Position numbers and translations under genes: made by a program. The notes under the pieces are model-generated. The model had not been told where the DNA came from. It did not search any database and worked only from the letters and a program-made list of their open reading frames with translations. Shown in pieces: positions 59,015 to 64,000 of a stretch of 64,000 bases of DNA; within the stretch, counting starts at the first letter, position 1, and each line of letters opens with the position of its first letter. Source of the DNA: Salinicoccus carnicancri Crm. GTDB taxonomy: Bacteria; Bacillota; Bacilli; Staphylococcales; Salinicoccaceae. The DNA lies in contig NZ_ANAM01000001.1 of NCBI RefSeq assembly GCF_000330705.1, positions 248,001 to 312,000 of the forward strand, in the 5' to 3' direction.

Positions 59015-59797
59015 ATGAAGGAACAGAGTATTATTTTCTTTGATATTGACGGTACGCTGCTGGATACGGATAAAAATCTTCCGGAGTCCGCCAAAAAGTC
59101 GGTGGCCCGGCTGAAAGAGGACGGGCATATCGTGGCGATTGCCACAGGCCGCGCACCTTTCATGTACGAGGAGCTGCGCAAAGAACTCGACATCGATACG
59201 TTCGTCAGCTGTAATGGCCAGTACGTCGTGCTGGAAGGGGAAGTGATCTACCAGAACCCGCTCCACAAGGAGGATCTTGTAGCACTGACCAAAGAGGCAC
59301 TCGGCAATGACCACCCGGTCGTCTATCTCAGTGAAGAGGATATGATGTCGAATGTTCCGGAACATGAGTACATTAATGAGGGCATCGCTTCGCTGAAACT
59401 TGGAATTATGCCGGGCCACGATCCCGAGTATCTTCACGGCCGCGACCTGTATCAGACGCTGCTGTTCGTACCCGAAGGGGAAGAGGGGCAGTACATCGAT
59501 AAATATGACAACTTCGATTTTATCAGATGGCATCCGGTTTCAATGGACGTCATTCCGAAAGGGGCATCAAAGGCCGAAGGCATTGCCAAGGTAATCGATG
59601 AACTGGGTCTGCCTGCGGAAAGGCAGTATGCCTTCGGCGACGGCCCGAACGATCTTGAGATGCTGAGCACCGTCCACCACAGCTTTGCCATGGGCAACGC
59701 CAAGGATGAAGTGAAGTCAAAAGCCAGGCATATTACGAAGCATGTGAATGACAATGGTGTCGAACATGGTCTGAGGATGGCCGGGCTGATTCAATAG
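59015..59797 (+). CDS. Cof-type HAD-superfamily phosphatase
   Basis: 260 residues. Motif I FFDIDGTLLDTD with nucleophile D10 and acid D12, motif II ATGRA, motif III Lys in KGASKAEGI and motif IV FGDGPNDLEML, with a C2-type cap domain between. Family members remove phosphate from sugar phosphates, flavin nucleotides or similar small molecules; the substrate is not predictable. AGAGGTG precedes ATG. A terminator follows. Confidence 0.9.
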   Translation: MKEQSIIFFDIDGTLLDTDKNLPESAKKSVARLKEDGHIVAIATGRAPFMYEELRKELDIDTFVSCNGQYVVLEGEVIYQNPLHKEDLVALTKEALGNDHPVVYLSEEDMMSNVPEHEYINEGIASLKLGIMPGHDPEYLHGRDLYQTLLFVPEGEEGQYIDKYDNFDFIRWHPVSMDVIPKGASKAEGIAKVIDELGLPAERQYAFGDGPNDLEMLSTVHHSFAMGNAKDEVKSKARHITKHVNDNGVEHGLRMAGLIQ

Positions 59798-59810
59798 GGA
59801 TATCTGCTGG

Positions 59811-59839
59811 GAACTGTGGTACTGCCACAGTTCTTTTTT
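59811..59839 (+). terminator. Terminator after the HAD phosphatase gene
   Basis: GAACTGTGG and CCACAGTTC form a perfect 9-bp stem with a 5-base loop and T6. Confidence 0.9.
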
Positions 59840-59850
59840 ATTGCCGTAAT

Positions 59851-59893
59851 ATTGATCCCGGTCAATTTTTTGTCTGGGAATCCATCATATAAT
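59851..59893 (+). promoter_or_regulatory. FNR/FLP-type box and promoter of the metal ATPase operon
   Basis: ATTGA-N6-TCAAT (59851-59866) is a Crp/Fnr-type box. TATAAT lies at 59888-59893, with no good -35 element 17 bases upstream. A start near 59900 would place the box centre (59858.5) at -41.5, the class II activator position. Confidence 0.65.
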
Positions 59894-59947
59894 AATAGGT
59901 GAAGAAAGGGCTAAGGCCCAAAAAAACCGAAGGAAGAGGTAATCAAT

Positions 59948-60166
59948 ATGAAAACGAAACTTCAGACAGAAACGTTCACATGTCCGAGCTGCATCAAAAA
60001 AATCGAAGATAACCTGAAAAAGCGGGAAGGAATCGAGGCGGCAAAAGTGCTGTTCAATTCCAGCAAAGTGAAAGTGGAACATGATGCAGGCGAGATCAGT
60101 CCCGATGAAATCAAAGATATTGTGGAAAAACTGGGCTATCCGGTACTAGATATGAAATCCGTATAA
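59948..60166 (+). CDS. HMA-domain metallochaperone (CopZ-like)
   Basis: 72 residues: one heavy-metal-associated domain, with the metal site FTCPSCIKKIEDNL (C12 and C15) and the ferredoxin-like pattern ending EKLGYPV. It binds a soft metal ion in the cytosol and likely passes it to the ATPase encoded 29 bases downstream. AAGAGGT precedes ATG. Metal identity is open: Cu, Zn, Cd or Fe are possible. Confidence 0.85.
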   Translation: MKTKLQTETFTCPSCIKKIEDNLKKREGIEAAKVLFNSSKVKVEHDAGEISPDEIKDIVEKLGYPVLDMKSV

Positions 60167-60195
60167 TCAGATAGAATGGGGAGAGGTGAAAGAAG

Positions 60196-62091
60196 ATGAA
60201 CAAGTGGTTTAACCGTCATCTGAACACACTGATGTATACATCGGGAATACTGATTGTCACCGGTCTCATTTTCAGGTTTGCCGGATACACTGAAGTCATG
60301 AACGTCACATTCATACTCGCAACGTTGGCTGCCATAGGTCCGATCATGCAGAAGGCGTGGATGGCGCTTTCCATGAAGAGCTTCAGCATAGAGCTGTTGA
60401 TTACGATTGCAGTAATCGGTGCGCTGTTCATTCAGGAGTATACAGAGGCGGCAATCGTTACATTCCTGTTTTTGTTCGGGGCATATCTTGAAAAACGGAC
60501 GCTCAGGAAGACACGGAGTTCCATCCAGTCACTGGTGGATATGGCGCCTTCGGCCGCTTCGGTCGTGAGGGATGGAGCAGAACTGGAAGTCGACATCGAT
60601 GACGTTGAGGAAGGCGACCGTGTCATTGTCAGGCCGGGCGGCAAAGTTCCGGTTGACGGGGTCATCGTCAAAGGCCGGGCGAATATAAATGAAGCGGCGA
60701 TCACCGGTGAATCCAACCTCAAATTCAAAACAGCGGCAGCGGAAATCTTCAGCGGCAGCGTGCTGGACAGTGGATACATCGAACTCGAAGCGACAAAAGT
60801 CGGCGAGGATACGACGTTTGCGAAGATCATCGAACTTGTGGAGGATGCGCAGGAGAAAAAGAGCGGTACTGAAAAGTTCCTGAACAAATTTGCGAATTAC
60901 TATACCCCTTCCATCGCAGTGATTGCAATTCTTGTGTATTTGCTGACACGCAACCTGCACCTGGCGATTACATTCCTTGTCATCGCATGCCCTGGTGCCC
61001 TGGTAATCGGCGCACCGGTCGCATATGTGGCAGGTATCGGCAACGGCGCCCGGAAAGGTGTGCTCATCAAGGGCGGGGAAATAGTAGATAACTTTGCAAA
61101 AATAGATACTGTGATCTTCGACAAGACAGGGACACTGACAGAAGGCAGGCCGTCTGTAACAAACATCCAGATTTTCGATGATACAGATGAAGATGAATTC
61201 ATGAAGGATGTCGCGGAAATCGAGATGGTAAGTGAGCATCACCTTGGTCAGACCATCGTCACGGAAGCCGGAAGCCGTAATCTGCATCCGGACAAAGGGA
61301 ACGTCAGTGACGCCGAAGCAATAAAAGGTAAAGGTGTCAGCGGTGCGCTTGGGAATGACAACTACATCATCGGCAATCAGAAACTGATGGATGACTATGA
61401 TATCGCCATATCAAGGGATATCCGCGTGCGTTATGTAAGAGAGCAGAAAGAGGGCAACACGGCAATATTCGTAGCGAAGAACGGCAAAATTACCGGTATC
61501 GTGTCCATCATGGATAAGATCAGGAACGATGCCGCCGCGACCATACGGGCTTTCCGCGGCAGGGGCGTGAAAAACCTGGTCATGCTGACAGGCGACAACA
61601 GACATGCTGCAAAAAGAGTGAGCGACATACTTGGACTGGACGGCTTCCAGGCAGAACTCATGCCCGATGACAAGATGAAGTACATCGAGGAAGAGAAAGC
61701 GGCCGGCCGGAGAGTGATGATGGTCGGGGATGGCATCAATGATGCGCCGGCGCTGGCCTTTGCTGATGTGGGCATTGCGATGGGGCACGGAGGTACGGAT
61801 ATCGCAATGGAAACAGCTGATGTAGTACTGATGGGATCGAGTATGGAGCAGCTCGCCCATGGTTTCAACATTTCAAAAGCGTCATACCGGGTGATGCTAC
61901 AGAACACTGCCATCGCACTCCTCACAGTAGCATTGCTGCTTGCGGGAGTATTATATGGATATATCCATCTCGCATCTGGTATGCTGATTCATGAAGTGAG
62001 TGTCCTCCTTGTCATAGTGAATGCCATGAGGCTGATCAGGCTGAAGGACAGGCGGACCATAGCGGCGGAGCTCCGGGAAGGAGTGGGCTGA
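60196..62091 (+). CDS. Heavy-metal P1B-type ATPase with CPG motif
   Basis: 631 residues, no N-terminal HMA domain (the separate chaperone may replace it). The actuator TGES, phosphorylation site DKTGT with D309, and GDGINDAPA are intact. The membrane motif normally CPC or CPH is CPG (265-267), and the last helix reads HEVSVLLVIVNAMRLIRL, so the metal ligands differ from CopA, CadA and CopB. The HP motif appears as SEHHLG, which is also divergent. It should export or import a metal ion; the ion is uncertain. AGAGGTG precedes ATG. Cotranscribed with the chaperone and regulator genes. Confidence 0.87.
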   Translation: MNKWFNRHLNTLMYTSGILIVTGLIFRFAGYTEVMNVTFILATLAAIGPIMQKAWMALSMKSFSIELLITIAVIGALFIQEYTEAAIVTFLFLFGAYLEKRTLRKTRSSIQSLVDMAPSAASVVRDGAELEVDIDDVEEGDRVIVRPGGKVPVDGVIVKGRANINEAAITGESNLKFKTAAAEIFSGSVLDSGYIELEATKVGEDTTFAKIIELVEDAQEKKSGTEKFLNKFANYYTPSIAVIAILVYLLTRNLHLAITFLVIACPGALVIGAPVAYVAGIGNGARKGVLIKGGEIVDNFAKIDTVIFDKTGTLTEGRPSVTNIQIFDDTDEDEFMKDVAEIEMVSEHHLGQTIVTEAGSRNLHPDKGNVSDAEAIKGKGVSGALGNDNYIIGNQKLMDDYDIAISRDIRVRYVREQKEGNTAIFVAKNGKITGIVSIMDKIRNDAAATIRAFRGRGVKNLVMLTGDNRHAAKRVSDILGLDGFQAELMPDDKMKYIEEEKAAGRRVMMVGDGINDAPALAFADVGIAMGHGGTDIAMETADVVLMGSSMEQLAHGFNISKASYRVMLQNTAIALLTVALLLAGVLYGYIHLASGMLIHEVSVLLVIVNAMRLIRLKDRRTIAAELREGVG

Positions 62092-62115
62092 TTAGCAGGG
62101 TATGGGGGAAGAGAA

Positions 62116-62778
62116 GTGAAAAATCATCCAGGTCAGAAACTTTGTGTAAGGAACGTTCCTATTTTCAATCATCTGACAGACGGGGAAATGAATGAAGTGT
62201 TCAGCAAGGTCCATTCCACAGATTACAGAAAGAATGAACATCTTTATATGGCCGGGGATCTTGAACAGTCGCTGTATGTTCTTCACCAGGGCAAGATAAG
62301 GATCTACAGGCTGACTGATGAAGGCAGAGAACAGCTGATAAGGGTGCTGAAGCCCGGGGAGTTCACCGGGGAACTTTCCCTCTTCGGGACCGACAAGCCG
62401 CATGAATCATATGCGGAAATGATGGAGAAATCACAGGTCTGTGAAATCACCAAAGACGATATATACGGGTTGATGAAGGAATATCCTGATATCGGCATAA
62501 AGATAGTTGAGGAATTTTCAGAACGTCTTGAAGCGGCGGAACAGCAGACGACGAACATATCCCTGCTCAGCAGTGAAGAACGTCTGCTGGAATATATCAG
62601 GGGGCATGTGGATCAGGACGACTATGTGCAGCTTGAGATGACCAAAAGAGACCTGTCATCATACCTCAGTATGCAGCCCGAGACGCTGACACGCCTGTTT
62701 AAAAAGCTCGAGGCCCGGGGGGATGTTGAAAAACTGGACAATAAGACCTACAGGGTGCGCAACTATTCAATACTCTGA
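62116..62778 (+). CDS. FLP-type Crp/Fnr-family regulator
   Basis: 220 residues with GTG start behind GGGGGAAG. Cyclic-nucleotide-binding-like fold (VPIFNHLTDGEMNEVFSKV, LKPGEFTGELSLFG), dimer helix, then a winged helix with MTKRDLSSYLSMQPETLTRLFKKL. No N-terminal Fe-S cysteine cluster. Only two cysteines are present, C10 and C109, matching the spaced pair that forms a redox disulfide in lactobacillal FLP proteins. The box at 59851-59866 is a plausible target, so it probably regulates its own operon in response to thiol oxidation or metal. Confidence 0.85.
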   Translation: MKNHPGQKLCVRNVPIFNHLTDGEMNEVFSKVHSTDYRKNEHLYMAGDLEQSLYVLHQGKIRIYRLTDEGREQLIRVLKPGEFTGELSLFGTDKPHESYAEMMEKSQVCEITKDDIYGLMKEYPDIGIKIVEEFSERLEAAEQQTTNISLLSSEERLLEYIRGHVDQDDYVQLEMTKRDLSSYLSMQPETLTRLFKKLEARGDVEKLDNKTYRVRNYSIL

Positions 62779-62868
62779 GTGTCTGAGAGTTTCAGCAGTA
62801 TGGTTTATGCATGACAGCACCGGGTAGATTCATAATGATACTGACTATATTGGGAGAGGTGATAATGA

Positions 62869-63348
62869 ATGGCTAAAACGAAAGACGGCAAGAAGACGGA
62901 CAGGAAGAATGAGGTCAAAAAGTCACTGAACAAACAGGTGGCGAACTTTACCGTGCTATGGACGAAACTCCACAACTATCACTGGTATGTAAAGGGCCCC
63001 AATTTCTTTTCCCTGCATGAGAAATTCGAGGAACTCTACACCACTGCGGGCACCTATGTCGATGAACTGGCGGAAAGGCTGCTCGCCATCGGCGGTGAAC
63101 CGATCGGCAGACAATCCGATGCCATTGAGGCAGCCAGTGTAAAAGAGGCGGAGTATGACACAGAAGCCGACGATATGGTGAAGCAGCTGGTCAAGGATTA
63201 CAGTACTGTGATCAAAGAGCTTGATAAAGGTAAGAAGGCAGCAGAGGATGCAGGGGATGATCGCACGGCCGATATCTTCATCGGCATGATTACGGAAGTT
63301 GAGAAGAACAACTGGATGCTGAAATCCTTCCTCGGAAAGGATGTATAG
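62869..63348 (+). CDS. dps: Dps/ferritin-like DNA-protection protein
   Basis: 159 residues. A Lys-rich N-terminal tail (KTKDGKKTDRKNEVKK) may bind DNA. The ferroxidase ligands are placed as in Dps: H38, H50, D65 and E69, within LHNYHWYVKGPNFFSLHEKF and VDELAER. It stores iron and removes peroxide. GAGAGGTG precedes ATG 62869; an ATG four bases earlier opens a frame of three codons only. A weak PerR-like match lies at 62830-62844. Being next to the metal ATPase operon fits a stress role. Confidence 0.92.
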   Translation: MAKTKDGKKTDRKNEVKKSLNKQVANFTVLWTKLHNYHWYVKGPNFFSLHEKFEELYTTAGTYVDELAERLLAIGGEPIGRQSDAIEAASVKEAEYDTEADDMVKQLVKDYSTVIKELDKGKKAAEDAGDDRTADIFIGMITEVEKNNWMLKSFLGKDV

Positions 63349-63357
63349 ATGAGGGCG

Positions 63358-63390
63358 AAAAAAGTGGCTGGTACACCAGCCACTTTTTTT
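63358..63390. terminator. Bidirectional terminator between dps and the BCCT gene
   Basis: A 14-15-bp stem with A6 on one side and T7 on the other and a 2-base minimal loop (in practice larger) serves both convergent genes. Confidence 0.92.
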
Positions 63391-63403
63391 GGTTCACGTA
63401 TTT

Positions 63404-64000
63404 TTATTTGTCAGGTTTTCTGATGTTATACTTCCACGCTTCATCTTCATCCATCATTTTCTTGGCGGCATAGATCATGAGGAACTGGATGAAAATGATC
63501 GGGATGCCCATGATGCCCGAAACGACTTCGAGTGGTGCAAGACCGCCAATCTGCATGAGTACCAGGGCAAGTGCCGTTATGACGAAAGCCACAAAGATTC
63601 TGAGAAATTTTGACGGTTCCATCCTGCTCATGTCATTTCTGCTCGTGTAGGTGGCAATGGTGAATGTAGTGGAGTCGAGCGTCGTCGTCAGGAAAATCAA
63701 TGCAATGATGATGAAGAGCACCATCATCAACCCTGACAGGGGCAGTGTCTGCAGTATAGCCGGTATGAGCTGTACGGCCTCGTTATCCCCGAGCATCCCC
63801 AGGACATCGGTGCCGCCGTTCAGCTGCGCATTTACGCCAACACCTCCGAGGATTCCTGTCGCAACCCATGATATTGCCGTCGGTGCGAGCAGATATGTCA
63901 GGATCATCTCCTTGACGGTCCGGCCCCTGGAAATTTTGGCGGCGAATACACTGTGGAGCATCGCCCATGTTGCATTGTATGCCATCCAGAATATCAGGTG
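63404..64000 (-). CDS. BCCT-family betaine/choline transporter, C-terminal part
   Basis: The gene continues beyond the right edge; about 199 residues are present. Signature parts of the BCCT family are visible: ISRGRTVKEMIL after a helix with WMAYNATWAMLHSVFAAK, and LTTTLDSTTFTIATYTSR, the region of helix 11. The C-terminal cytosolic tail is short (KKMMDEDEAWKYNIRKPDK). Members import glycine betaine, carnitine or choline with sodium or protons for osmoprotection. The W-rich motif normally GxWTxFYWAWW at the substrate site would lie outside the window. Confidence 0.85.
   Translation of the reverse strand, partial: HLIFWMAYNATWAMLHSVFAAKISRGRTVKEMILTYLLAPTAISWVATGILGGVGVNAQLNGGTDVLGMLGDNEAVQLIPAILQTLPLSGLMMVLFIIIALIFLTTTLDSTTFTIATYTSRNDMSRMEPSKFLRIFVAFVITALALVLMQIGGLAPLEVVSGIMGIPIIFIQFLMIYAAKKMMDEDEAWKYNIRKPDK

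Noticed and set aside
62830-62844. Possible PerR box ahead of dps
   Set aside because: About 10 of 14 informative positions match and the right half is poor; not strong enough to list as a site.

Overview
The window looks like a chromosome segment of a moderately high-GC member of the Staphylococcaceae, most like Salinicoccus or a close relative. This rests on three things. The order S10-spc-alpha ribosomal operons, ecfA1-ecfA2-ecfT, truA, rplM, rpsI is the staphylococcal one, including a zinc-type S14 and adk next to infA without map. A clear FemX/FmhB-type lipid II glycyltransferase lies upstream of the ribosomal genes. The GC content by eye is well above that of Staphylococcus. Very acidic secreted proteins, an acidic tail on L22 and a BCCT osmolyte transporter fit a halotolerant lifestyle. 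No tRNA, rRNA, CRISPR array, insertion sequence or prophage was seen.

Left part (1-10.8 kb): the end of a DUF368 undecaprenyl-phosphate translocase gene and an orphan GTPase, then an eight-gene sugar operon. The operon encodes a lipoprotein binding protein, two permeases, a LacI-type regulator, a ThuA-domain protein, two Gfo/Idh/MocA dehydrogenases, a TIM-barrel isomerase/epimerase-like enzyme and an MsmK/UgpC-type ATPase. It contains no glycoside hydrolase, so uptake followed by oxidative (keto-sugar) processing of a glycoside is the likeliest role. Three LacI/CcpA-type palindromes sit around its promoter.

10.8-19.1 kb: a VOC protein, a small membrane protein, femX, an orphan amino-acid binding lipoprotein, an MFS pump coupled to two small membrane proteins, a coiled-coil miniprotein, an acidic PepSY lipoprotein, a YczE-type membrane protein and the purine permease PbuG.

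19.1-37.9 kb: the whole S10-spc-alpha ribosomal cluster behind two tandem promoters and a long leader, with secY, adk, infA and rpoA. Then come a structured RNA with a terminator after rplQ, the ECF vitamin-transporter core, truA, and rplM-rpsI with their own promoters.

37.9-50 kb: an NmrA-like reductase, small membrane and conserved proteins, a copper-defence operon (copL-like lipoprotein and copB) with a CsoR-type operator in its promoter, a YhfC-type intramembrane protease, and a minus-strand oppABCDF oligopeptide transporter with a cre-like site upstream.

50-64 kb: a secreted purple-acid-phosphatase-like enzyme behind Pho-box-like 11-bp repeats, assorted oxidoreductases and conserved small proteins, and remnants of an MFS transporter gene and a yrhK-like gene. 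Next is a metal/redox operon (CxxC metallochaperone, P1B ATPase with a CPG motif, FLP-type Crp/Fnr regulator) with an FNR-like box placed at about -41.5, then a Dps ferritin and the end of a BCCT transporter gene cut by the window edge.
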